From contig CAVRVX010000009.1 of NCBI GenBank assembly GCA_963724735.1, positions 1 through 64,000 of the forward strand: a stretch of DNA of 64,000 nt, read 5' to 3'. Both the position numbers and the translations under genes were made by a program. The stretch comes from Rhodoplanes sp963724735 (lineage in GTDB: Bacteria > Pseudomonadota > Alphaproteobacteria > Rhizobiales > Xanthobacteraceae). The notes beneath the pieces are model-generated. The model did not search any database. It saw only the letters and a list, made by a program, of their open reading frames with translations, and was not told where the DNA came from. Below, piece after piece: positions 9,821-19,033 of this stretch. Numbering within the stretch: position 1 is the first letter of the stretch; each line of letters starts with the position of its first letter.

Positions 9821-10033
9821 CTAGAGCTACCTGAGTCAACGGGATAAGCCACACCTCACGCGGCCGACCTCACAACACACTACATCTAGAGCTACCTGAG
9901 TCAACGGGATAAGCCACCGCCGCCAGGCGGCCTTTTGCATTGCATCAGTGCTCCCCACTCGCTCGAGCCTGCCCCGATCGGCCTGTCGCTTCCGAAAACT
10001 CAGATGAGCTATGCGCTCGAGCCTCCACTTCTC

Positions 10034-10153
10034 CACCGAAGGAGTGATACGCCGTGACCGAGACTAACGTTTTCCAGCTTGCCCAGCCAGGGACCTTTGC
10101 CGATTCGCTCACCGACGTTTTGCGTGAGGGAGCGCGTGCGCTGCTCGCGCAAG
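10034..10153 (+). pseudogene. IS256-family transposase, N-terminal fragment
   Basis: A GTG start nine bases after GGAG gives MTETNVFQLAQPGTFADSL then TDVLREGARALLAQ, the typical IS256 N-terminus. It breaks off at 10152 exactly where the IS6 end sequence (GGCATTGTCACGTTG) begins. The middle part of an IS256 transposase survives on the other strand at 11945-12352. Confidence 0.75.
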
Positions 10154-10880
10154 GGCATTGTCACGTTGATGGATGATAGACGCGACGAATCGTGCATTCA
10201 ATCGCGATCATGCCGCGGCGGCGACCTCGCGCCATGTTTGCATGGCCGAGGCTCGGAACGCCCGGTGCGTCTTTGCTGATATGAGGTGCCGCTGGACGTT
10301 GAAGGTGTTGTAGGTGGCAGCGTAGACGGACAGAAATCGCTGGGCTGATCCCGCACTCTTGAACCCCTGCATCTTGCGCTCCCTTCGTCGGGTCGGTTGA
10401 TGCGAGTTCTCCGCTCGGTTGTTGCGCCATCGCCCGCGTTGATGGCGATGAGATATCCCAAGATCACGCGCGGCCGCGCCGTAAGATCGCAGGTCATCGG
10501 TCACAATCTTATCTGGAACAAAGCCCATTTTCTTGAGCAATTTCCGCATCAATTTTAGTGCCGCTCGCTTGTCCCGCTTGCTCTGCACGAGCACATCGAG
10601 GACCTCGCCCTCGGCATCGACGGCACGCCATAGGTAGACCAACCGGCCATCGATTTTGACAAACACCTCGTCAAGATGCCAGGTGGAATGAGGCTTGGGC
10701 CGGCGTCGTCGAAGATCAGCCGCGATCATGGGTCCGAAGTGTTTCACCCAGCGGCGCACCGTTTCATAGGAAACCATGATCCCGCGTTCAGCCAACAGGT
10801 CCTCGACATCGCGGAAGCTGAGGGTGAACCGGGCATACAGCCAGACGGCCTGCTGAATGATTACGGGTGTATGGTGGGCC
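10152..10880 (-). mobile_element. IS6-family transposase and flanks
   Basis: The frame 10870-10208 encodes ~215 residues of an IS6/IS26-type DDE transposase: RFTLSFRDVEDLLAERGI, WHLDEVFVKIDG (first Asp), IVTDDLRSYGAA (second Asp) and NNRAENSHQPTRRRER (Glu). The C-terminus is complete, but the first ~20 residues upstream of VIIQQAVWLY are replaced and a stop precedes them, so the normal start is lost. Possibly still translated from an internal TTG or GTG; activity is doubtful. Confidence 0.8.
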
Positions 10881-10919
10881 TAACGCACCAGGCGCACACT
10901 GACAACAAATAAGTCGGTC

Positions 10920-11909
10920 CTACGGGTTTACCGGGTACCGTTCGACCGCGGTCGCGCGACCTGACCCCGTTTGAGTAACCTCACAAGCTCCTGTTCTTGC
11001 CGTTATCTCGATACAAATCTGTTCGGGCTTATCTGTGACGACCTGCCAATTCACCGTTGTAGAATCAGACCTTTGGAAATCTGTCACATCTCCGCTGCCG
11101 ACCACCAAATATCCTCCAGGTTTTTGAGGCATAACACAGTCCCGATCAGTACCGGCCGGACAAATTGTTGAGGTCTGATTATTGGACCTTGCGCTCATTT
11201 TTCTTGCTCCGATCACCACCTGAGTCGCCATGGCTACCGGCGCTACATCACGAACAACGACGAATGATTTCCTTTTACCATCTACATTGAGCCCAATATA
11301 CGCGTCGGCGGTCGATGATTTTTTTAGAACGATTTGCACCGGCTCTCCGCCTCTAATCCACTCATCTGGCAGTTTTTCGACTAATTCGGCATCTCGTACT
11401 ACGGGCGCTCCGACCAGCTTCCCGACTGCCTGGCGCGGATCATCGCCGACCCAAAACGCATTCAGAAATACATAGTCCCCCTCTTTGCGACCGAACCAAA
11501 TTCGAAGGCCAGGCGTAGTTTTATCAAGTGTCAGACAATCAAAATGCATTTTTGCTGCAGTGGGCGGGAGCTGCTGTGAAAGATAATTCAAATAATAATC
11601 TCGTTGGTAGTCAAATTTTGTAAGAGCAGCTTCCTTCATCGCAGATGTTCTCGCTTGATCAAAATTAAGCTTGCCGGATATGAGACCGAACGCCAGCCCC
11701 GAGCCGAAAGCATTCGAAGCGGAATCGTATTGCTCTTTAGTAGCTGAAAGTAAAAAAGCAATCAAAACCCGATCAGAAATACGGAGATTATTTACGTCCC
11801 TCACCATGAAATCGATAGGATTGCAATCAGCAGCCGCGCGATTGGCTGAACCCGAGGCAACAGCGGTTCCGAGTAAAAGAGCAAGAATAGTACGGAAGAT
11901 GACACTCAT
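10920..11909 (-). CDS. Secreted hypothetical protein
   Basis: 329 residues with a clear signal peptide (MSVIFRTILALLLGTAVASG, cleavage near ANRAAA), so the product is periplasmic or exported. Ribosome-binding site GGAGGG lies seven bases before the ATG. Eight or so Cys residues after the signal (DCNPID, FDCLTL, STICPAG, DRDCVMP, QICIE, TGACE) suggest disulfides. No family is recognised. Base composition is lower in GC than the flanking IS DNA. It lies between IS6 and IS256 pieces and has no operon partner. Confidence 0.75.
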   Translation of the reverse strand: MSVIFRTILALLLGTAVASGSANRAAADCNPIDFMVRDVNNLRISDRVLIAFLLSATKEQYDSASNAFGSGLAFGLISGKLNFDQARTSAMKEAALTKFDYQRDYYLNYLSQQLPPTAAKMHFDCLTLDKTTPGLRIWFGRKEGDYVFLNAFWVGDDPRQAVGKLVGAPVVRDAELVEKLPDEWIRGGEPVQIVLKKSSTADAYIGLNVDGKRKSFVVVRDVAPVAMATQVVIGARKMSARSNNQTSTICPAGTDRDCVMPQKPGGYLVVGSGDVTDFQRSDSTTVNWQVVTDKPEQICIEITARTGACEVTQTGSGRATAVERYPVNP

Positions 11910-11944
11910 ATGACCCTCCGAGAGGAGACTTTAGACGAGGATAA

Positions 11945-12352
11945 CGCAAGATATTGGGACGGCCAACAGGAACTCCCAGGCTCGGCGCCAGGCCTGGCCG
12001 ATCGCCGGATAGCGCTTGCCCCGTCGGCTTCGAATTCCTTGAGCCGGACGAGCGCCGTGTCAACGTTCTCGGCCCGATAGATCGCCTTGATCGCCGGCAG
12101 GATCGCCTTGCGGTCCTTCCAAGAAACAAACGCCTGGCTGTTCCTGATCAGGTGCACGATGCAGGTCTGCACGATGGTTTGCGGGAACACTGACGTGATC
12201 GCCGCGGGAAATCCTTTGAGGCCGTCAACGACCGCGATGAGGATGTCGTTGACGCCGCGGGCTTTGAGTTCGTTGACCACTTTGAGCCAGAACTTGGCGC
12301 CTTCAGTCTGCTCGATCCAGAGGCCGAGAACGTCCTTCTCGCCCTCCGTGGG
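11945..12352 (-). pseudogene. IS256-family transposase, middle fragment
   Basis: EGEKDVLGLWIEQTEGAKFW, ILIAVVDGLKGFPAAI (catalytic Asp) and SWKDRKAILPAIKAIYR match the IS256 core. A one-base loss near 12030 shifts the frame (GKRYPAIGQAWRRAWEFL continues in another frame). Its 5' side is cut by an IS3 end at 12352-12366. No ends of the element are left. Confidence 0.8.
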
Positions 12353-12507
12353 GTGCGGCACGAATAATTGAGACACCCGGCTGAGGTAAATTGAACCTCA
12401 ACCGGAGTGTTACACATGACGAGCGATGAGGGGCGTTGACGGGAATGGTCCGAAGCGCTTTTCCGTTCAGCGCAAGATGGCGATTGTCGCGCGACTGTTG
12501 CGCGGCG
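12352..12507 (+). mobile_element. IS3-family left end with start of orfA
   Basis: Identical in layout to the left end of the complete IS3 at 44240-45817: TGAGACACCCGGCTGAGG, leader, then ATG at 12417. The orfA frame is broken by a short deletion near 12430, continues GPKRFSVQRKMAIVARLLRG, and is cut off at 12507 by the oxidoreductase fragment. Confidence 0.8.
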
Positions 12508-12665
12508 ATGCGACCTACGCACTCGTCACCATCGGCAGCATGACGGGCGCGGCTAAGGACGCGGTCGATGCCGCGCGTGCGGGGGGCGAAGCGGTCGGCC
12601 TCATCAAGATCGAGACGTTCCGCACGTTCCCGCTCGAAGCCATGGCGGCGGCGCTCGCCAAGGTC
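12508..12665 (+). pseudogene. 2-oxoacid:ferredoxin oxidoreductase alpha fragment
   Basis: About 50 residues, YALVTIGSMTGAAKDAVDAA through EAVGLIKIETFRTFPLEAMA, match domain II of the alpha (PorA/KorA-type) subunit of pyruvate or 2-oxoglutarate:ferredoxin oxidoreductase. It is sandwiched between an IS3 end and an IS5 fragment and cannot be functional. A gene for anaerobic or low-potential metabolism once stood in this neighbourhood. Confidence 0.6.
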
Positions 12666-13030
12666 ACCGCCTTCGGCTGCACCGTGGTGGCGACCGTGAC
12701 CCGCTTGAGGTCCTTGGTGCGCAGGGCACCTGCGTCCTGCGCAACCCGCAGGCTCTCGGCCAGGAGAAGCTCAAGCTTGTCGCCGAGGCGCTTGCGCCAA
12801 TGGCTCAGGTCCGAGCGCTCGTGCGGGAAGCTGTGCTGGAAAAACTCTTCCCCAGTGAAGTATTGAAAATATGGGTCGTAGATCCAGCGCTCGCACACCT
12901 GTTCGTCCGACAACGCGAAGATGTGCTTGAGCAGCAACAGCCCGATCACGAACCGGCTCTCGATGCCGGGCCGCCCCTTGTCGCTGTAGAGCGGCGCGAT
13001 CTCGCCGTCGATACGCGGCATTGCGACCAA
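12660..13030 (-). pseudogene. IS5-family transposase, N-terminal fragment
   Basis: EIAPLYSDKGRPGIESRFVI, KHIFALSDEQVCERWIYDPY and FPHERSDLSHWRKRLGDKLE are typical of the IS5-group transposase N-terminal (DUF772) region. The reading ends in DLKRVTVATTV, just before the first catalytic Asp, where it fuses to the oxidoreductase fragment. Catalytic core absent. Confidence 0.8.
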
Positions 13031-13226
13031 CTACGATCAAGATTGTTGGCGCGCCAACGACTGGCTGATGCAGGGCGTGCGCGCCGCGATCCCCCAGGCG
13101 AGCCCGCTCGCCGAGTGCGAGTTCGCGACCATCCGAGAGCGCCTGATCAAGATCGGGGCGCGCGAGATCGAGCATCTCGCGCGTAGCCGGCAACTTGCGC
13201 CGCGACCCAAAGGGCGATCACGTTAA
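13018..13226 (+). pseudogene. IS1380-family transposase, C-terminal fragment
   Basis: Roughly 65 residues (NDWLMQGVRAAIPQASPLAE and FATIRERLIKIGAREIEHLA) match the end of an IS1380-type transposase. A TAA at 13224 ends it. It is joined head-to-head with the IS5 fragment. Confidence 0.55.
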
Positions 13227-13562
13227 CCCCACGATAGCGGCGCCCCGATCCTAGCGGTTTGCGATAAGATGGACGCGTTGGCCTTGCGCCTTGACGCCAG
13301 ATATCCTGAATTCGAGGCGCTTGAGCGGAAGCTCAAAGAAAATCCGGTCAGCCACCTTTTGGGAGTGGCCGCATCCTTCGAGGGTGCAGGCCGCCTGAAC
13401 GCCCGCACCCCCTAACGTTCGCCCCGTCGCGTCCCCATATAAAGCCAACGGCGCAAGCCGCACCCCCTCGTGCGCAGCCGACCGCGGATGTACCGGCGGC
13501 CAAGCCGCGAGCGGGTCGCAAAACCCTACACAAAGCAAAAGAGCCTCAAGGGAGGTTAGATT
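13227..13562. other. Gene-free stretch
   Basis: No frame on either strand resembles a known protein. The right end supplies the ribosome-binding site (AAGGGAGG) of the next small gene; I see no clear promoter. Confidence 0.4.
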
Positions 13563-13793
13563 ATGAACAGCCCGAACAAAATCCTTTACGAGCATCTCAC
13601 GGACTATCCGACCTCCACCGAGCGCTATTACAAAATCAGTAATCGGTCGGTGGCTGCGGCATTGTGCTGCGAGCACATGCCTGACCTAACGGAAGCGAGC
13701 CCTGAACAACGCCCTCAAAACGTTGGCGGGATTGCCGTCCATAGCTCGCTGTTGAACGCGGTTCTGCACGATCAGCCGCAGATCAAGATTTGA
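13563..13793 (+). pseudogene. Small-gene start fused to a Crp/Fnr C-terminus relic
   Basis: A strong ribosome-binding site (AAGGGAGG) precedes MNSPNKILYEHLTDYPTSTE, which looks like a genuine but unrecognised N-terminus of ~50 residues. From about 13724 the frame runs into GGIAVHSSLLNAVLHDQPQI, the tail of the same Crp/Fnr type as at 1918-2186, ending at a TGA at 13791. Homology to that locus continues beyond the stop to about 13965, although a 16-18-bp piece around the stop is missing in the other copy. From 13966 to 14249 there is no recognisable gene. Confidence 0.6.
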
Positions 13794-14249
13794 ATTAAAC
13801 TACTCGCCGGACTGCGCGCCCGCCCGTTTTCCGGCCGCGTCACCGCGCCGCTGATTCGAGGATGGCGGGACATCTGGACCGATCTGGCCGCGCCCGTCAG
13901 CGGAAACGATGGCGCGAGTTTTCTTCCGATGTGAGCAATTCTACACAGTTTACTTCAGACCGGTATGTATCTTAGAAGGTGGCTCTTTTGGAGAGAATAG
14001 CAGTGCCAGAAGTCCGTGGCCCTCGGCTTCGGGAGTTGACCGTAGCGCCCGACTTTTGAGCTGGAGGGCAGCGCGCTGTTCTTCTCGGCGCCCATTATCA
14101 TGCTTTTACTATCGGTACTGAGAAAAGTCAGCAGGCAGTTGCACTTAACGTGCCCGAGGAGGGCACACTAGCAGGATCCACCCACTGACGGAACTTAGCC
14201 GCCTCTTTCCGATTAACTCACGTATCGCAGCTGATCCAGAGAGGACGCC

Positions 14250-15353
14250 ATGCGAATCGCGCAGGTTGCGCCGTTATGCGAGAGTGTTCCGCCACGCCTT
14301 TATGGTGGATCTGAGCGGATTGTCTCATACTTAACAGAAGAGCTCGTTCGCCTCGGACACGATGTGACGTTATTCGCGAGCGGCGACTCAGTGACCGCGG
14401 CCGAGCTTGCGCCATGCGTTCCCATCGCCTTGCGGCTAAACAAGACCGTCCGCGACCCAATCCCCTATTTCATGCTGATGATGGGTCGGGTGGCGGAGCG
14501 GGCGGCCGAGTTCGACATTATCCATTTCCACATCGACCAGTTTCAGATGCCCCTGTTCCGGTCAATGTCGGGCCGCACCGTAACCACGTTGCATGGCCGG
14601 CAGGACAGCGCGGACTTGCGAGCGCTCTATGCGGGCTTCCCCGAAATGCCGCTCGTCTCGATCTCGAACGCGCAGCGAGCGCCAATACCCCATGCAAACA
14701 TTGTCGCCACCATCTATCACGGTCTGCCGATCAAGCTGCTCCAGCCGACCTATCATCCACGTGGCGGTTACCTCGCGTTTCTCGGCCGCATCTCGCCGGA
14801 GAAGGGAATCGAAAGGGCCATCGCGATTGCGCGCGCCTTCGGCATCCCGCTGAAAATCGCCGCCAAGGTGGACAAGGTTGACGAAGCATATTTTCGGGAG
14901 AAGGTGGCGCCGCTGCTTAACGATTCCAACGTCGACTTCATCGGGGAGATTGGCGAGCGTGCAAAGAGCGACTTCCTCGGCGAAGCGCAGGCTCTCTTAT
15001 TCCCGATCAACTGGCCCGAGCCGTTCGGCCTGGTCATGATTGAGGCGATGGCCTGCGGCACACCGGTGCTTGCCTTTCGCAATGGTTCGGTTCCGGAAAT
15101 CATCGAGGACAATGTGACCGGACGCATAGTCTCTTCGATAGACGAAGCCATGCTCGCACTGCCGGAAGTGATCGCGCTCGATCGGCGGACGGTGCGCCAG
15201 CATTTCGAGGAGCGTTTCAGCGCGACGCGGATGGCCAAGGACTATGTCAATGTGTACCGGAAGCTCTTGAAGCAGAGCACACTGGCTGATGCGCCTTCGC
15301 TTGCCCCGCCCCTATCACTTACCAATCACACCTTTTTTGGTGACAGTGCTTAA
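14250..15353 (+). CDS. Glycosyltransferase family 4 protein
   Basis: 367-residue cytosolic retaining GT-B enzyme that would transfer a sugar from a nucleotide-sugar donor. Visible features: N-terminal glycine loop PPRLYGGSERIVSYL (14-28), HFHIDQF (92-98), LGRISPEKGIE at the start of the second Rossmann domain (178-188), and the EX7E donor motif in PEPFGLVMIEAMACGTPVL (Glu257 and Glu265). Start chosen at MRIAQVAPL after GAGAGGACGCC. It is the first gene of a co-directional run with the HAD and GH65 genes, so the product may build a glucoside or storage/protective glycan, but the acceptor cannot be read from sequence. A second, truncated paralogue lies at 19034-19600. Confidence 0.88.
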   Translation: MRIAQVAPLCESVPPRLYGGSERIVSYLTEELVRLGHDVTLFASGDSVTAAELAPCVPIALRLNKTVRDPIPYFMLMMGRVAERAAEFDIIHFHIDQFQMPLFRSMSGRTVTTLHGRQDSADLRALYAGFPEMPLVSISNAQRAPIPHANIVATIYHGLPIKLLQPTYHPRGGYLAFLGRISPEKGIERAIAIARAFGIPLKIAAKVDKVDEAYFREKVAPLLNDSNVDFIGEIGERAKSDFLGEAQALLFPINWPEPFGLVMIEAMACGTPVLAFRNGSVPEIIEDNVTGRIVSSIDEAMLALPEVIALDRRTVRQHFEERFSATRMAKDYVNVYRKLLKQSTLADAPSLAPPLSLTNHTFFGDSA

Positions 15354-15506
15354 AAGGAGGGCGTTGCTGGCGCACCGACTGGGGATCAACTGGAACGTCC
15401 ACCTCGGGATGCGTTGCTATAGGGGTCTTCTCTCGCTGCTCTTCCTCGATCCGATCCCACACGTGCGCCCCGAGCGAGAGCGAAGATCACGTCGGGAGGT
15501 GCTTCG

Positions 15507-16277
15507 ATGCGCTGTGCTGTCGTTTTCGATGTGGACGGTGTTCTAGTCGATTCACCGCATGAACGCGCTTGGCAAGAGACGCTGGCGGAATTGGTTCGCG
15601 GTGAATGGAGCGATATCGCCGCGGGCACCCGTTATGGCCAGCAGCTGTTCGACACGGTCGTCTACCAGAATATTGTAGCGGGCAAGCCGCGCTTAAGTGG
15701 TGCCCAGGCTATTCTCGAGTATTTCGGTTTCCCCGACATAGAGCGGCGGGCGACGAGGTATGCGGACGCTAAGCAGCGCCGACTGGTGGAGTTGATCAGC
15801 AGCGGCGCCTTCCATCCCTTTCCGGATGCTCTGCGATTGGTCAGAAGGCTTCGCCGCCGGAACGTGCCGTTGGCAGCGGCCTCATCGTCCAAGAACGCAA
15901 ACGATATGTTGCGACGGATAGCGCTGGATGAGAGAACAGCCTTGGCACCGGCCGTGGACGCCGGCCGCATGGCGCTTTTCGACTGCTTCGCTGTAAACGT
16001 ATGCGGAGTGAAGGTCGCCAAGGGCAAGCCTGCGCCTGACCTCTTCCTGTTGGCGGCTGCCGAGCTTGCGGTCGACCCTGCCGCCTGCGTCGTCGTCGAG
16101 GACGCTCCCGCCGGGGTCGCGGCTGCGAAGAACGGAGGAATGAAAGCAATCGGCATCGCTCGGCTGCACGATGAAGCGATGTTGAGTGCCTCCGGGGCCG
16201 ATCTGGTGGTAGAAAGCCTGGATCTGGTGAGGATCGATTTCTCGCCATTCGGAAACCTGTCTATTAGTCCGGCGTAA
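15507..16277 (+). CDS. Beta-phosphoglucomutase-like HAD hydrolase
   Basis: 256 residues, HAD superfamily. Motif I FDVDGVLVDS supplies the nucleophile Asp8 and acid/base Asp10. Motif II is the Ser-rich AAASSSKN (123-130), motif III Lys173 in GKPAPD, motif IV VVEDAPAGV (Glu198, Asp199). DVDGV with the downstream Ser and Lys is the beta-phosphoglucomutase pattern: beta-glucose 1-phosphate to glucose 6-phosphate via the 1,6-bisphosphate, Mg-dependent. Ribosome-binding site GGGAGG precedes the ATG. The GH65 gene starts 11 bases after its stop, which fits this role, because GH65 phosphorylases release beta-glucose 1-phosphate. A plain sugar-phosphate phosphatase is the alternative. Confidence 0.85.
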   Translation: MRCAVVFDVDGVLVDSPHERAWQETLAELVRGEWSDIAAGTRYGQQLFDTVVYQNIVAGKPRLSGAQAILEYFGFPDIERRATRYADAKQRRLVELISSGAFHPFPDALRLVRRLRRRNVPLAAASSSKNANDMLRRIALDERTALAPAVDAGRMALFDCFAVNVCGVKVAKGKPAPDLFLLAAAELAVDPAACVVVEDAPAGVAAAKNGGMKAIGIARLHDEAMLSASGADLVVESLDLVRIDFSPFGNLSISPA

Positions 16278-16288
16278 GGCTGCCCGTC

Positions 16289-18619
16289 ATGGATGCGGAG
16301 ACTTGGGCGAGCGATCGTGTCGAGAGTCGGATTACAGCTTCGGGCGGTCGCGCGTGGTGCTTGATCGAGAGCGATTACGATCCCGCACGTGAGGCCAAGG
16401 TGGAGGCTTGTTTCGCGATTGGAAACGGTTTGCTCGGCGTCCGTGCTTCGCGCGCCATCAGCCGGGGAGCGACTTGGGTTACCTATCAGCAACAGCTCAC
16501 CTGGGCGTCGTGGCCGCGAACCTATGTTGCCGGACTATTTGACACGCCAAACGTACTGCCGCCCGTGCCAGGCCTGGTTCCCGCGCCGGACTGGATGCGG
16601 CTGCGTATCTGGATCGACGATCAGCCTGCACTGTTGCGTTTCGGCGAGCTGCAGAATCACCGCCGTACGCTCGACATGCGGCGCGGCGTGCTTGTGACCG
16701 AATGGGAGCAAAAACATCAATCTGGGCGTCTCATCCGGGTCAAGACCTTGCGACTCGTTTCGCTTGCTGATCGCGCCCTCGCGGTTCAGCTCCTGCAGCT
16801 CGCGCTGTGCGGCGAGCCTGCGACCATACGCCTGGAGGCATCTTTTGAGTCGACGGGATCAGCGCTCGATCTACTTGGCCTGGAGCGCGATGCCGCGCTC
16901 TGGCGTACCGCGGAAAGCGGAAAAACGCTTGCCATGGCGGCGCGCGCCCGGCTCCGCCTCGACGGGGCAGCCTTGACCGAAGAAAGGAGCCAGCTGAAAT
17001 GGGTTTGGAGTTGGAGGCACGAGCCGGGGCAAGCAGCCGAGTTCGTGCGGCTTGTGGCCTTTGCCAAAGGCGATGTTGATTCAGACGCTACGAGTTGTCG
17101 CGCAAACAAGGCCATCATGCGAGCAGAGGAGGCCGGCTGGTCGGCAGTTCTCGCCTCGCATGAACGTGTCTGGGACGAACGGTGGCGACTCTCGGACGTT
17201 GAGATCATTGGAGACGGAAAGCTGCAGCAGGCACTGCGATTTGCGATTTATCATCTAAACAGCGCGGTCAATCCGGAAGATGAGCGGGTCTCGATCGGCG
17301 CTCGCGCGTTAACCGGCGACTCCTATCTCGGCCACGTTTTCTGGGACACCGAGATCTATTTGTTGCCGTTTTACGTCTTCACCTGGCCGGAGGCGGCCCG
17401 CGCGCTCTTGATGTACCGATATCATACGCTTCCTGGCGCGCGCGCCAAAGCAGCGAAGCTGGGCTACCGCGGCGCTCTTTACGCATGGGAGTCGACCGAT
17501 AGTGGAGAAGAGACAACACCTGAGAATGTGATAGATCTGAGCGGCCGGGTCATTCCTGTTCTCTGCGGCTTGGAAGAGCACCACATCAGCGCGGATATCG
17601 CCTACGCGGTCTGGCAGTACTGGCAGGCGACCCGGGATGACGACTTCTTCCTGTCCGCCGGGGCGGAGATCCTGCTTGAAACGGCGCGGTTCTGGGCAAG
17701 CCGAGCGACGCCGGAACACGACGGGCACTACCACATCCGACGCGTGATCGGCCCCGACGAGTATCATGAGACGATCGACGACAACGCGTATACGAACACA
17801 ATGGCGGCCTGGAACATCGAGCGCGGCCTCGACACCATGAAAGCCCTGGACGAGTATTGGCCCGATCATTACGGGCGGCTTCGCCGACGGTTGGCGCTCG
17901 ACGATGCAGAGCTTGCAATTTGGACGGTGGTCGCTGAACGGCTCGCGCGTGGTTACAACCGCTCTACGGGCATGATCGAACAGTTTGCCGGCTACTTCAG
18001 TTTAGAAGATATAGATCTCGGCGGTTATTCCGGCCGGACCGTGCCCATGGACGTGATCCTGGGGCGGGAACGGACGCAAGCCTCGCAGGTGATCAAGCAG
18101 GCGGATGTCGTCGCGCTACTAGCATTGCTGCCAGATTCCTACGATCATTCGACGCAGCGCCGCAATTTCGCGTATTACAAGACGCGCTGCGGACACGGCA
18201 GCACCTTGAGCACCGCGATGCACGCGCTCGTCGCTGCGCGTCTGGGCGACGTTTCGACTGCGGAGCACTTTGTTCGAGCCACTGCGGAAATCGACCTCGG
18301 CTCGCCCATTACCAGCAGCGCGGGGGGAGTTCACATCGCGGCGCTTGGCGGTCTCTGGCTCGCCGTGGTCTTCGGCGTCGCGGGGTTTAGGCCCAAGGGC
18401 GAGGAGCTTGTCCTTAATCCGTCGATGCCAGAACGCTGGCAGGCGCTCGCGTTCCGCATCCAGTGGAGAGGCCGGATCATCCATGTGCGGATCGATCGAG
18501 TGGGCAACGCGGTTTCTGCGACTTTGGAGAAAGGGGATGCTGTGCCGTTGCAGGTGGGCGACAGTCGAGTTGTTTTGGAGTCAGGTACAAGCTGCGACAT
18601 GCACTATCCGGTGCAATGA
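16289..18619 (+). CDS. GH65 family disaccharide phosphorylase
   Basis: 776 residues, the usual GH65 length: N-terminal beta-sandwich (ARAFAIGNGLLGVR-like start, ~1-270), linker, (alpha/alpha)6 barrel and small C-terminal beta domain. The general acid is Glu491 in GPDEYHE (488-494), and the phosphate-binding loop is GHGSTLS (635-641), which separates phosphorylases from hydrolases. The reaction would be inverting phosphorolysis of an alpha-glucosyl disaccharide (trehalose, maltose, kojibiose or nigerose) to beta-glucose 1-phosphate. The adjacent beta-phosphoglucomutase completes the path to glucose 6-phosphate. No signal peptide, so the substrate is intracellular. Trehalose is favoured by the nearby treY/treZ genes; sequence alone does not fix the specificity. 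Confidence 0.9.
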   Translation: MDAETWASDRVESRITASGGRAWCLIESDYDPAREAKVEACFAIGNGLLGVRASRAISRGATWVTYQQQLTWASWPRTYVAGLFDTPNVLPPVPGLVPAPDWMRLRIWIDDQPALLRFGELQNHRRTLDMRRGVLVTEWEQKHQSGRLIRVKTLRLVSLADRALAVQLLQLALCGEPATIRLEASFESTGSALDLLGLERDAALWRTAESGKTLAMAARARLRLDGAALTEERSQLKWVWSWRHEPGQAAEFVRLVAFAKGDVDSDATSCRANKAIMRAEEAGWSAVLASHERVWDERWRLSDVEIIGDGKLQQALRFAIYHLNSAVNPEDERVSIGARALTGDSYLGHVFWDTEIYLLPFYVFTWPEAARALLMYRYHTLPGARAKAAKLGYRGALYAWESTDSGEETTPENVIDLSGRVIPVLCGLEEHHISADIAYAVWQYWQATRDDDFFLSAGAEILLETARFWASRATPEHDGHYHIRRVIGPDEYHETIDDNAYTNTMAAWNIERGLDTMKALDEYWPDHYGRLRRRLALDDAELAIWTVVAERLARGYNRSTGMIEQFAGYFSLEDIDLGGYSGRTVPMDVILGRERTQASQVIKQADVVALLALLPDSYDHSTQRRNFAYYKTRCGHGSTLSTAMHALVAARLGDVSTAEHFVRATAEIDLGSPITSSAGGVHIAALGGLWLAVVFGVAGFRPKGEELVLNPSMPERWQALAFRIQWRGRIIHVRIDRVGNAVSATLEKGDAVPLQVGDSRVVLESGTSCDMHYPVQ

Positions 18620-19033
18620 ACATGGCTGCGCTCCGATGTCCTGCGAGCGACCGACACGTGGCACGCCTTCATTGTGCGGAAGGAATGGATATGCGCCTGT
18701 GACACGAGCCACACAGAACTTTCCGTAGCTCGGCACATTTGGATCGAGCCGGTAGCATCGTCCCCGTCCAGCTTCCCTTCGCATTCGCCAACGATCCTAG
18801 AACGGCGTTTGCTTGGCTAGAAAACTCGTCGAGTGGGTACGCAAGAGCTGCACGCTCGCAGAGTGTCAAAAAGTTTTGCATGACAAAGGACGACCATCCG
18901 ACCGTCGAGACAAGTCTCGTGACAATCGGCATGATGAGACTGATTTGCGACCAATCGCCCATTCACGAACCGCGCTGCCCCGGGAGCCCGCTCCACCGCC
19001 ACGAACAGTACGGAGGGACCGTATAGCGTTCGC
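18620..19033. other. Intergenic region after the GH65 gene
   Basis: No supported gene. Overlapping open frames on both strands have no ribosome-binding site and no recognisable motif. No clear terminator follows the GH65 stop. Confidence 0.4.

Larger units (their letters stand above)
7846..9916. repeat. ~64-bp tandem repeat, one copy split by IS1634
   Basis: The first copy is 7846-7882 plus 9821-9853, interrupted by the IS1634 element. The second, intact copy is 9854-9916. The uninterrupted junction reads ACATCTAGAGCTACC, so the pair preserves both the filled and empty target site. CTAGA (or CTAG) is duplicated at the insertion. Confidence 0.85.

Noticed and set aside
9918..9936. Terminator hairpin (GCCGCCAGGCGGCC then TTTT)
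   Set aside because: The loop would be only one to three bases and the T-run is short, so the evidence is too weak.
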